Part shown: piece after piece, positions 56,075 through 64,000 of the stretch | How the letters are laid out: each line of letters begins with the position of its first letter | Position numbering within the stretch: the stretch's first letter is position 1 | Assembly (NCBI RefSeq): GCF_000252125.1 | Contig: NZ_AHKF01000017.1 | Coordinates: forward strand, 124,001 to 188,000 | Direction of reading: 5' to 3' | Source: Flavobacterium frigoris PS1 | GTDB lineage: Bacteria > Bacteroidota > Bacteroidia > Flavobacteriales > Flavobacteriaceae | Length of the DNA stretch: 64,000 nucleotides | Translations under genes and position numbers: made by a program | Notes under the pieces: model-generated | Databases searched by the model: none | Told to the model about the DNA's origin: nothing | The model's input: the letters and a program-made list of their open reading frames with translations, nothing else

Positions 56075-57268
56075 TTATTTTGCGTTATAAGTTGTAATTG
56101 CTGCTTTAAGGATATGTACTGCCTTAACTAAATCTTCTTTTTTTAATACATAAGCTATCCTAACTTGGTTCATTCCTACTCCTGGAGTAGAATAAAAACC
56201 AGCTGCAGGAGCTACCATTACTGTTTCTCCGTCAAGATCATAACTTTCCAATAACCAACGTGCAAAATCATCTGCATTTTCAATAGGAAGTTCTGCTATA
56301 CAGTAAAACGCCCCTTTTGGAGTAGCTACTTTTACACCTTCAATCTTATTTAATTCAGTTATTAGTGTGTCTCTACGTTCTCTATATTCAGAGATTACGT
56401 CGTCAAAATAACTTTGAGGCGTGTCAAGCGCTGCTTCACTGGCCACTTGGGCAAATGTAGGAGGACTCAATCTTGCTTGGGCAAATTTCATTGCTGTAGC
56501 CATTAGCTCTTTGTTTTTTGAAACAATACAGCCTATTCTTGCGCCACACATACTATATCTTTTAGATACAGAGTCAATCATGATTGCATTTTCTTCTAGT
56601 CCAGGGATATTCATTACTGAATAATGAATGTCTCCGTCGTATGTAAATTCTCTGTATACTTCATCAGCAATTAAGAACAAATCATGTTTCTTTACTAATT
56701 CAGCAAGTTGCATAATTTCCTCTTTTGAATACAAATAACCTGTTGGGTTTCCTGGATTACAAATAAGTATTGCCTTAGTCTTTGGAGTAATTAATTTTTC
56801 GAAATCGGCTATTGGAGGCAATGCAAATCCAGTATCTATAGATGAGATAACAGGAACAACTGTAACTCCAGATGCAGTAGAAAAACCGTTGTAATTAGCA
56901 TAAAATGGTTCAGGAATGATAATTTCATCTCCGTGATCCATTGTACTTCCCATGGCAAAAAGCAATGCTTCAGATCCACCAGTACTAATGATTATGTCTT
57001 CAACTTCAATAGGTAGCCCCTGATTTTTATAGAATTGGGATAACTTTGTTCTGTAACTTTCAAAACCGGCTGAATGGCTGTATTCCAATACTTCAATATC
57101 GAAATTTTTTACTGCATTCATTGCGACTTCAGGTGTTTTTATATCCGGTTGACCAATGTTTAGATGGTATACTTTATTGCCCTTTTTCTTGGCTATTTCA
57201 GAGTAGGGAACTAATTTACGTATTGGAGATTCAGGCATTTGCTGCCCCTTGTTCGATATTTTTGGCAT
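56075..57268 (-). CDS. Aspartate-type PLP aminotransferase
   Basis: Fold-type I class I/II aminotransferase of 397 residues. The N-terminal substrate-closure segment is SPIRKLVPYSEIAKKKG. The pyridoxal lysine is in DSVSKRYSMCGARIG, with CNPGNPTG and IADEVYREF holding the Asn/Asp contacts and the C-terminal arginine in NQVRIAYV. Likely an aspartate or broad aminotransferase. ATG 57268 (MPKISNKGQ) is used; an ATG 24 bp upstream is less likely. Confidence 0.92.
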   Translation of the reverse strand: MPKISNKGQQMPESPIRKLVPYSEIAKKKGNKVYHLNIGQPDIKTPEVAMNAVKNFDIEVLEYSHSAGFESYRTKLSQFYKNQGLPIEVEDIIISTGGSEALLFAMGSTMDHGDEIIIPEPFYANYNGFSTASGVTVVPVISSIDTGFALPPIADFEKLITPKTKAILICNPGNPTGYLYSKEEIMQLAELVKKHDLFLIADEVYREFTYDGDIHYSVMNIPGLEENAIMIDSVSKRYSMCGARIGCIVSKNKELMATAMKFAQARLSPPTFAQVASEAALDTPQSYFDDVISEYRERRDTLITELNKIEGVKVATPKGAFYCIAELPIENADDFARWLLESYDLDGETVMVAPAAGFYSTPGVGMNQVRIAYVLKKEDLVKAVHILKAAITTYNAK

Positions 57269-57396
57269 GATAGTATTATTATTGAATTGCAAATTTGCGA
57301 TTTTTTTTTCGAATGTAATACCGCTTAGCTGCCTATTTATTGTTAAATCTGCAATGTTCTTTGATATTTTTAGTAAATTTATGGAAATGATATCCT

Positions 57397-58725
57397 ATGA
57401 ATAAAATTGCTTTATTCTTTTTTCTACTCATTCATAGCCTCCCTGTTTTTGCTCAAGATGGATTTCAATTTAAAAATGGGGTTAATAAGGTGAGTATACC
57501 GTTTCAACTTATTAATAATTTGGTGTTCATTCCCCTCGATGTTAATGGAGTTGAATTGACATTTCTATTGGATTCTGGTGTTGAGGAGACTGTTTTGTTT
57601 AGTCTGGAAGATAAAAAAGAAGTCAGTCTTAAAAATATTGAAAAAGTCAGTCTAATGGGTTTGGGAAGTGAGGAGGCTATTGAAGGATTAAAATCGGGTG
57701 GAAATATGCTTGAGGTGAAAGGAATGAGATCTAGTAAGCATTTATTATATATTATTTTAGACCAAGATTTTAATATGTCATCCCATGTAGGGATTCCTGT
57801 GAACGGAATTATTGGGTCTTCTTTTTTCAAAAATAATTTGGTAGAGATAAACTACGGTAAAAAGAGAGTGCTTTTTTATAGAGATAATGACAGAAATAGA
57901 AGAAGGATAGAAAGAAAATATAGCAAGCTTGCAATTTCTATAGAAGGAGGAAAGCCCTATGTCACGAGCAGAGTTGTTATTGATTCTGTTACAGTTGATG
58001 CAAAACTATTGGTTGATGTAGGAAATAGTGATGCGATATGGCTTTTTCAGAATAGTGCTAAAGAAATATATTTGCCTGAAAAAAATTTTGAAGATTATTT
58101 AGGTAAAGGATTTAGTGGTGATGTGATGGGAAATAGGGCTCGAATTGCTGAATTTGGAATTTCCAAGTTTATTTTTAATAGGCCTATTGCTGCTTTTCCG
58201 GATTCTAGTTCTTTGCGGCATGTCAAAATGGTGTCTGGTAGATCTGGTTCTGTGGGCGGTGAGATTTTAAAACGATTTTCAGTTATTCTCGACTATAATA
58301 ATGAAAATATGTTTTTAAGGAAAAATAAAAATTTTGATGACCCTTTTCATTATAATAGAAGTGGAATCGAAATTAGGCACTCTGGGGTGGAATGGGTACA
58401 GGAAACGGTGCGTCTTGAAAGTATTCCGGTAGTGGTTGATCAGATGGTCACAAAAAGTGATAAATCAGCTTCTGATTTTAAGTATAAATTTGAATTAAAA
58501 CCCATTTTCGAAATAGCGCATCTTCGAAAAAATTCACCAGCAAAAAATAGTGGTTTGCAAAAAGGAGATATAATTAAGACGGTTAATGGTATGATGGCCT
58601 ATAAATATTCATTGGAAAAACTAAATTCACTTTTAAGTTCAGACTATGAAAAATGGATTACAATAGAAGTGGAAAGGAAAAACCAAATTCTAAAATTCAG
58701 ATTTCAACTTAAAGATATATTATGA
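57397..58725 (+). CDS. Bilobal aspartyl protease with PDZ domain
   Basis: Secreted or periplasmic protein of 442 residues. Signal peptide (1-19, ending FAQ). Two retropepsin-like halves follow: FLLDSGVEETVLF (D-S-G, residues ~57-69) and LLVDVGNSDAIWLF (D-V-G, ~206-219). Each half also has a hydrophobic-glycine strand (IIGSSFFKNN, VGGEILKRF). A PDZ domain covers residues ~345-430 (FEIAHLRKNSPAKNSGLQKGDIIKTVNG). Similar Bacteroidota proteins are annotated aspartyl protease/PDZ; substrates unknown. The D-V-G in place of D-T/S-G in the second half may reduce activity. Confidence 0.88.
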   Translation: MNKIALFFFLLIHSLPVFAQDGFQFKNGVNKVSIPFQLINNLVFIPLDVNGVELTFLLDSGVEETVLFSLEDKKEVSLKNIEKVSLMGLGSEEAIEGLKSGGNMLEVKGMRSSKHLLYIILDQDFNMSSHVGIPVNGIIGSSFFKNNLVEINYGKKRVLFYRDNDRNRRRIERKYSKLAISIEGGKPYVTSRVVIDSVTVDAKLLVDVGNSDAIWLFQNSAKEIYLPEKNFEDYLGKGFSGDVMGNRARIAEFGISKFIFNRPIAAFPDSSSLRHVKMVSGRSGSVGGEILKRFSVILDYNNENMFLRKNKNFDDPFHYNRSGIEIRHSGVEWVQETVRLESIPVVVDQMVTKSDKSASDFKYKFELKPIFEIAHLRKNSPAKNSGLQKGDIIKTVNGMMAYKYSLEKLNSLLSSDYEKWITIEVERKNQILKFRFQLKDIL

Positions 58726-58730
58726 TAAAA

Positions 58731-58778
58731 AAAAACACTCCTTGAAATATTTGTCAAGGAGCGTTTTATTTTTTTTTA
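58731..58778. terminator. Terminator between protease and DUF1573 genes
   Basis: CTCCTTGA and TCAAGGAG pair, with A and T runs on either side, suitable for both convergent genes. Confidence 0.75.
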
Positions 58779-58789
58779 CTAATTTGAAT

Positions 58790-59179
58790 CTAATTGGCAA
58801 CTACTTCACCTTTAATTTTCAAAGGGACTCTTCCATCATCATAATTAACAGCATTACATTCTACAGTAATTGTTTTTCTGATAGGACCTGGAACCAAATT
58901 ATACTTCACTTCAATTTTAGCTGTTTTACCAGGTAGAACGGAATCTTTAGGTTTAGAAATAATTGTGACGTTGCTAGTAGACTGAATTGAGAATATAACT
59001 AAGGGAGCGTCGCCGGTATTTGTAAATTCAAATACACGTACGCCATTATCTCTTCCTTTTGTTATGGTTCCGAAATCGATTGTGTTGTTCTCAGCTTTGA
59101 AATCTATTTTTGCTCCGTTTTGGGCAAATCCAATACTGCTAAACAATACGACTACTATTAATGTTACTATTTTTTTCAT
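58790..59179 (-). CDS. DUF1573 secreted protein
   Basis: 129-residue protein with signal peptide (residues 1-19, ending GFAQ). The DUF1573 fold, an ASPM/SPD-2/Hydin-like beta sandwich, follows: NTIDFGTITKGRDNGVRVFEFTNTGDAPLVI is its hallmark, then VLPGKTAKIEVKYN. Probably extracytoplasmic; function unknown. The gene lies 220 bp from the divergent valS gene. Confidence 0.92.
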   Translation of the reverse strand: MKKIVTLIVVVLFSSIGFAQNGAKIDFKAENNTIDFGTITKGRDNGVRVFEFTNTGDAPLVIFSIQSTSNVTIISKPKDSVLPGKTAKIEVKYNLVPGPIRKTITVECNAVNYDDGRVPLKIKGEVVAN

Positions 59180-59270
59180 CAGAATTTTTTTATATTTATA
59201 AAAGTAAAGTTACTTTCTTTTAATTAAGGCACAAATTTTTATTTCGCTTTTTATAGTGTACTTAATTATT

Positions 59271-59278
59271 TACTTTTG
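59271..59278 (+). promoter_or_regulatory. Candidate valS -7 element
   Basis: TACTTTTG fits TAnnTTTG, ~120 bp before the ATG. No T-box or other structured leader was recognised. Confidence 0.4.
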
Positions 59279-59398
59279 TTCCCAGTGTAAATTACAAAAA
59301 TCAGACCAAAGTTTAAAACGGTTATTTGTGGGTTTGAATATTCATATAACTGACACAACAAACAATCGAATTTAAAGATTAATTGAATCCAATATAAC

Positions 59399-62032
59399 AT
59401 GACAATTCCAGCACAATTTGACGCTAAGACTATTGAGAATAAATGGTATGAGTACTGGATGGAAAATAATTATTTCCATTCTGAACCAGACCATAGAACA
59501 CCATATACTATTGTAATTCCTCCACCTAATGTTACGGGTGTATTGCACATGGGGCATATGCTGAACAATACGATTCAAGATGTCTTGATAAGAAGAGCGC
59601 GTCTGAAAGGATTTAATGCTTGCTGGGTTCCCGGTACAGATCATGCTTCTATTGCTACGGAAGCTAAAGTTGTAGCTAAATTAAAGGCCGAAGGAATCAA
59701 TAAAAATGACTTGTCTCGCGAAGAATTTCTTTCGCATGCTTGGGACTGGACAGATAAATATGGCGGTGTTATCCTTGAACAGCTTAAAAAACTAGGTGCC
59801 TCTTGCGACTGGGAACGAACTAAGTTTACGATGGATCCAGATATGTCTGCTTCTGTAATTCGTTCTTTTGTTGATTTATACAACAAAGGATTGATTTACC
59901 GTGGATATCGAATGGTAAACTGGGATCCAGAAGCTAAAACTACTTTGTCAGATGAAGAAGTGATTTTTGAAGAGAGACAAGGAAAATTATATTTCATTCA
60001 ATATAAAATCGAGGGAAGTGAAGACTTCCTGACAATTGCAACGACACGTCCAGAAACTATTTTTGGAGATTCGGCTATTTGTATTAATCCTAATGACGAA
60101 CGTTTTGCTCATTTGAAAGGTAAAAAAGCGATTGTTCCTATTTGCGGAAGAGTAATTCCTATTATTGAAGACGAATATGTAGATATAGAATTTGGTACGG
60201 GATGTTTGAAAGTGACTCCTGCACATGATATGAACGACAAAACGCTTGGAGAGAAACACAATCTTGAAATTATTGATATTTTCAATGAAGATGCAACGAT
60301 GAATAGTTTTGGTTTGCATTATCAAGGAAAGGATCGTTTTATCGTCCGTGAAGAAATCGCAAAAGAATTAGAGACGATTGGTGCTTTGGCAAAAACAGAA
60401 ATACATCTGAATAAAGTAGGAACTTCTGAAAGAACTAAGGCAGTTATCGAACCACGATTATCCGATCAATGGTTCTTAAAAATGGAAGATTTGGTTAAAC
60501 CAGCAATCCAATCTGTATTGGTTGATGGTGATATTAAATTACATCCTAAACGTTTTGAAAATACATACGCGCATTGGTTAAACAATATTCGCGACTGGAA
60601 TATTTCTCGTCAATTGTGGTGGGGACAACAAATTCCTGCTTATTTCTACGGAGATGGTAAGGAAGATTTTGTTGTGGCTGAATCTATGGAAGAAGCTTTA
60701 GTATTGGCTCAGACTAAAACTGCAAATCCTTCACTTCTTATTACCGACTTAAGACAAGATGTTGATGCTTTAGATACTTGGTTTTCTTCTTGGCTATGGC
60801 CAATGTCCGTTTTTGGAGGTATTATGGATCCAGAAAGCGAAGATTTTAAATATTATTATCCAACTAATGATTTAGTAACGGGTCCAGATATTTTGTTTTT
60901 CTGGGTAGCGAGAATGATTATTGCAGGATATGAATATACAGGAAAAAAACCATTTACAAATGTATATTTGACTGGTTTAGTTCGTGACAAACAAAGACGT
61001 AAAATGTCTAAATCCTTGGGTAATTCACCAGATCCTTTGGATTTGATTGAGAAATTCGGGGCTGATGGAGTTCGTGTAGGCTTATTGTTGAGTGCTTCTG
61101 CAGGTAATGATATTATGTTTGACGAGGAATTATGCAACCAAGGAAAAGGGTTTACAAACAAAATTTGGAATGCTTTCAAACTCATTAAGGGGTGGGAAGT
61201 TTCAGATACAATTCCGCAACCAGAATCATCTAAAGTGGCGATTGAGTGGTATGAGGCTAAATTGCAACAAACACTTTTAGAAATCGAAGATAACTTTGAA
61301 AAATACAGAATTTCAGAAGCTTTAATGGGAACTTACAAATTAGTTTGGGATGATTTCTGTTCTTGGTTCCTTGAAATGATAAAACCCGCATACCAACAGC
61401 CAATTGACAGTGTAACTTTTGCGAAAGCGATAGAAATGCTTGAAAACAACCTAAAAGTATTGCATCCGTTTATGCCATTTTTAACAGAGGAAATTTGGCA
61501 AATATTGGCGCCAAGAACGAAAGAAGAAGCCTTAATCGTTGCTACATGGCCAGAGTTAAAACCATTTAATGCGGATTTAATTTCTGATTTCGAAAGCACC
61601 ATGGAGGTGATTTCTGGAATTCGTACCATCCGTAAAGATAAAAACATTCCTTTTAAAGACGCTATCGAACTAAAAGCGATCAATAACGATAAAGTTTCGA
61701 CTTATTTTGATTCGGTTATCACTAAATTAGGGAATCTGACGTCATTAGAATATGTTACTGAAAAAGTAGATGGCGCCTTGTCTTATCGTGTGAATTCTAA
61801 TGAATATTTTATTCCAATTTCAGGAAATATAAATGTTGAAGAAGAAGTTGCAAAACTGACAACGGAATTAAATTATACTAAAGGATTCTTGAAATCAGTT
61901 CAAGGGAAGTTGTCTAATGAAAAGTTTGTAAACGGAGCTCCAGAGAAAGTTTTAGCAAACGAAAGACAAAAAGAAGCAGATGCTTTAGCAAAAATTGAAA
62001 CAATCGAGCAAAGTTTAGCTGGATTAAAATAA
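59399..62032 (+). CDS. valS: Valine-tRNA ligase
   Basis: Class I synthetase of 877 residues. [17 protein letters not shown] holds the HIGH-type motif, with the editing domain CP1 at residues ~180-390 ([28 protein letters not shown]). [10 protein letters not shown] and the KMSKS motif in [18 protein letters not shown] follow, then the anticodon domain and a C-terminal coiled coil ([22 protein letters not shown]). Complete. Followed by a strong terminator. Confidence 0.98.
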   Translation: MTIPAQFDAKTIENKWYEYWMENNYFHSEPDHRTPYTIVIPPPNVTGVLHMGHMLNNTIQDVLIRRARLKGFNACWVPGTDHASIATEAKVVAKLKAEGINKNDLSREEFLSHAWDWTDKYGGVILEQLKKLGASCDWERTKFTMDPDMSASVIRSFVDLYNKGLIYRGYRMVNWDPEAKTTLSDEEVIFEERQGKLYFIQYKIEGSEDFLTIATTRPETIFGDSAICINPNDERFAHLKGKKAIVPICGRVIPIIEDEYVDIEFGTGCLKVTPAHDMNDKTLGEKHNLEIIDIFNEDATMNSFGLHYQGKDRFIVREEIAKELETIGALAKTEIHLNKVGTSERTKAVIEPRLSDQWFLKMEDLVKPAIQSVLVDGDIKLHPKRFENTYAHWLNNIRDWNISRQLWWGQQIPAYFYGDGKEDFVVAESMEEALVLAQTKTANPSLLITDLRQDVDALDTWFSSWLWPMSVFGGIMDPESEDFKYYYPTNDLVTGPDILFFWVARMIIAGYEYTGKKPFTNVYLTGLVRDKQRRKMSKSLGNSPDPLDLIEKFGADGVRVGLLLSASAGNDIMFDEELCNQGKGFTNKIWNAFKLIKGWEVSDTIPQPESSKVAIEWYEAKLQQTLLEIEDNFEKYRISEALMGTYKLVWDDFCSWFLEMIKPAYQQPIDSVTFAKAIEMLENNLKVLHPFMPFLTEEIWQILAPRTKEEALIVATWPELKPFNADLISDFESTMEVISGIRTIRKDKNIPFKDAIELKAINNDKVSTYFDSVITKLGNLTSLEYVTEKVDGALSYRVNSNEYFIPISGNINVEEEVAKLTTELNYTKGFLKSVQGKLSNEKFVNGAPEKVLANERQKEADALAKIETIEQSLAGLK

Positions 62033-62052
62033 AATTCAAATTGCTTTTTAAT

Positions 62053-62095
62053 AAAAAAATCCCAATTCTGATGTAGTTTAGAATTGGGATTTTTT
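62053..62095. terminator. Bidirectional terminator
   Basis: AAAAATCCCAATTCT and AGAATTGGGATTTTT pair across about 11 bases. Serves valS and the convergent PepSY-type gene. Confidence 0.9.
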
Positions 62096-62109
62096 ATGTT
62101 TTGAAATTT

Positions 62110-62658
62110 TTATGCAAATAAAAATAAGAATATCAACGGGAATACAACTCCAGCGACTGCTAGTTTCCAACCGCGTTCTTTGAAGCTGAATTTTCCAGCT
62201 TTAATCATTATTGTACCTGTTAATGCAATTATAATGAGGCTGATTGCAAAAATATCAGAATAATAGATCCAAAAATTAGAAGTGTTTTTGTGCAATGACA
62301 TAGATTGACTAATAATGGGTGTTTTAAAGAAAGAAATGATTTCTCCTTTACCAGTCTTCATATCAATTTCGACATCATGTTTCTCAAATGAAATTGTAAA
62401 TTGATTTTTCTTTATTCTTTGGCGTCTAAATTTATCATCAATTCCTAGTTTTTTACCTAAATCTTTGGCGAAATCTTCATTAATTTTACTTTCTTCAGGA
62501 AGTTGCACTTCAATGGATTTTGTTTCAGAGGTGTACTTTTCCGGATGCCAGGCTTCTCTGTGGTTCATCATGAGCCCAGAAAAGGCAAAGGAGACAATTA
62601 GTCCGATATAGAAATAACCTAAGTCTCTATGTAAGTTGCGTAACGTTTTCTTTTTCAT
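62110..62658 (-). CDS. PepSY-associated membrane protein
   Basis: 182-residue inner-membrane protein with three predicted helices: residues ~14-32 (YFYIGLIVSFAFSGLMMNH), ~126-148 and ~160-182. Between them is a periplasmic PepSY-like domain (residues ~40-118). The N-terminal LRNLHRDLGYFYIG with its conserved histidine is typical of PepSY-TM proteins beside siderophore receptors, which are proposed iron reductases. It follows the TonB receptor on the same strand with a 118-bp gap, so a role in iron release or uptake is likely. Confidence 0.85.
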   Translation of the reverse strand: MKKKTLRNLHRDLGYFYIGLIVSFAFSGLMMNHREAWHPEKYTSETKSIEVQLPEESKINEDFAKDLGKKLGIDDKFRRQRIKKNQFTISFEKHDVEIDMKTGKGEIISFFKTPIISQSMSLHKNTSNFWIYYSDIFAISLIIIALTGTIMIKAGKFSFKERGWKLAVAGVVFPLIFLFLFA

Positions 62659-62776
62659 TGAATGTGTCGGTTTTGTGTTTGCAAAAATAATGCGTTCTAG
62701 TATAAAAAAGCAAAAACTTTTTTCAGTTATTTATGAAGTCAGAAAAAAGTTTTTGAATTTATTTTGACAACTGATT

Positions 62777-64000
62777 TTAAAATTTATATTTTAATGAAGT
62801 CAACACTTGACGAGGTCCAATAGGGTTTACACTATAGTTTTCATGTACTGTATAGGCTAAAACATTTGCAACATTCGATAATTTACATAAGATAGAAAAC
62901 TTTCCCCATTCGTAACCTGCAGATACATCTATAGTAGTGTAATCAGCTAACGGAACTTGTCTGTCTCTAATAGTTTGTTCTTGGGTATCGGCATCAATAA
63001 GAATTTGGTTATTCCATCCACCAACACGTTTACCAATATAGTTTCCTATCGCTCCTATTGAAACTCCTTTTAGTAACCCTGATTGTAACGTATAGAAGAA
63101 GCTCATATTCGCAGTGTTAGCAGGTGTTCTTGCTAAACGATCTCCTTCAATAAAACTGCCGTTAAGTCCAGATGTTTTAGTATATCGCATGTCATTATAG
63201 CTGTAACCTGCATTGATATTGAACCCATCCGCTGGTCTTGCAGTAATATCTATTTCGATTCCTTTACTGGTTGTTTCACCGCTTAATACTTTTATAGTGG
63301 AATCTATATTTAATGAACCATCCGCTTTGAATTCAGCCGTTTGTGCTAAATTGCTATTGGTAATTTGATATACAGTAACATTAGTACTTAATAAACCTTT
63401 CCAAAAATCTTTTTTAATTCCCGCTTCATATTGATCAATCAAAGATGGTTTTATTACTTTTCCATCTACCGTGGTTCCTGAATTTGGGGTGAATGAATTC
63501 GAATAGCTCGCAAATAATGACATGTCTTTCGTTGGTTGAAATACTAAACCTATTTTTGGCGTAAAGGCTTGGTCAACTCGTACTTGGTCTTTTGATATAG
63601 TGATTGGTGTGGTAGTATAATCATGGGTGGTTGCCTGTGATTCTTGCCATGACCAACGCAGGCCTGCTAATACTTTGAATTTAGCAGTAAGTGAAATTAG
63701 ATCTTGTGCATATACTCCAAAACTATTTGTGTTTGTTTTTACGATTCTTGTAATATCGGCATCAGGAATAGCACCACCTTGATCAAAATTTTCAAAATCA
63801 AAAATATTTCCAGATCCATATGTAGATGGTGAGAAGCTAAATCGATATGCTTGTGCAAATGAGTTTTCAAAATCAACTCCAGTAAATAGCTGGTGTTTTA
63901 CACTTCCCGTATTAAAATCACCTTGTAGATTGATTTGTTGACCAATATTTTGTTCTAGGTTTTTATTTTCTCCAAGAGGCCTGCTCCAATCGCCATTATC
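62777..64000 (-). CDS. TonB-dependent siderophore receptor (partial, 5' end cut)
   Basis: C-terminal 407 residues of a TonB-dependent outer-membrane receptor; the frame is open to the window edge without interruption. Barrel signatures are HQLFTGVDFENSFAQAYRF, GVYAQDLISLTAKFKVLAGLRW, FTPKIGLVFQPTKDMSLFAS and YEAGIKKDFWKG, ending VLTSLKYKF with a terminal Phe. The pattern matches FhuA/FpvA-type siderophore receptors. The plug is outside the window. The first in-window ATG (63523) is internal and not the start. Confidence 0.92.
   Translation of the reverse strand, partial: DNGDWSRPLGENKNLEQNIGQQINLQGDFNTGSVKHQLFTGVDFENSFAQAYRFSFSPSTYGSGNIFDFENFDQGGAIPDADITRIVKTNTNSFGVYAQDLISLTAKFKVLAGLRWSWQESQATTHDYTTTPITISKDQVRVDQAFTPKIGLVFQPTKDMSLFASYSNSFTPNSGTTVDGKVIKPSLIDQYEAGIKKDFWKGLLSTNVTVYQITNSNLAQTAEFKADGSLNIDSTIKVLSGETTSKGIEIDITARPADGFNINAGYSYNDMRYTKTSGLNGSFIEGDRLARTPANTANMSFFYTLQSGLLKGVSIGAIGNYIGKRVGGWNNQILIDADTQEQTIRDRQVPLADYTTIDVSAGYEWGKFSILCKLSNVANVLAYTVHENYSVNPIGPRQVLTSLKYKF

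Noticed and set aside
59180..59398. Possible T-box or other riboswitch before valS
   Set aside because: No T-box sequence, specifier-loop structure or terminator/antiterminator pair was seen.

Overview
The window comes from an AT-rich member of the Flavobacteriaceae, most likely Flavobacterium or a close relative. The evidence is a fused SecD-SecF, a protein with a T9SS type B (gliding-motility C-terminal) sorting domain, the rel-fur-purA cluster, no Shine-Dalgarno sequences but A-rich leaders, promoters of the TTG...TAnnTTTG type, and many N-termini ending in FAQ-like signal cleavage sites. No rRNA, tRNA, CRISPR, transposase or integrase gene was seen. The right end cuts a TonB-dependent receptor.

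Region by region. Positions 1-12000 are accessory. An intact 1-Cys peroxiredoxin gene is followed by a stress-type islet: an Lmo0937-like micro-membrane protein, an anchored helical protein, a PRC-barrel protein, a MscS channel and a DoxX protein. The islet ends in a decayed second copy of the peroxiredoxin 3' end plus its terminator. Four small unrecognised genes follow (5659-8022), separated by spacers rich in inverted repeats. A second islet (BamA-like barrel and membrane-anchored AraC-type regulator) is bounded on the left by a decayed copy of the 3' end of the EamA transporter gene and on the right by the intact gene. The two islets also share a related ~80-bp segment at their inner edges.

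Positions 12000-20500 (minus strand) hold nudK, a GH5-like lipoprotein, purA, a Fur-family regulator, the bifunctional (p)ppGpp enzyme Rel, a serine hydrolase and a TrmH-type RNA methyltransferase. Positions 20700-29900 hold a TRIC-type channel gene and a surface-polysaccharide locus: GNAT/FemAB-like transferase, DegT aminotransferase, Wzx flippase, four glycosyltransferases and an FdtA/QdtA-type ketoisomerase. It points to a dTDP-3-amino-3,6-dideoxyhexose glycan and abuts ftsE. Positions 30000-37200 hold a large TPR protein, a PhzF isomerase, an outer-membrane barrel, a DUF2911 protein and a GreA-like domain protein.

Positions 37300-49000 are mostly central metabolism and housekeeping: two asnB paralogues with near-identical promoters flanking a lipoprotein amidohydrolase, then gyrB, mdh and secDF. 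After a gene-poor stretch of about 1 kb comes a secreted T9SS cargo protein built from Ig-like repeats. Positions 52200-62000 hold lgt, yidD, cysS, folE, an aspartate-type aminotransferase, a bilobal aspartyl protease with a PDZ domain, a DUF1573 protein and valS. The window ends with a probable iron-uptake pair: a PepSY-type membrane protein and the TonB-dependent receptor. Strong rho-independent terminators separate most of the units in the right half.
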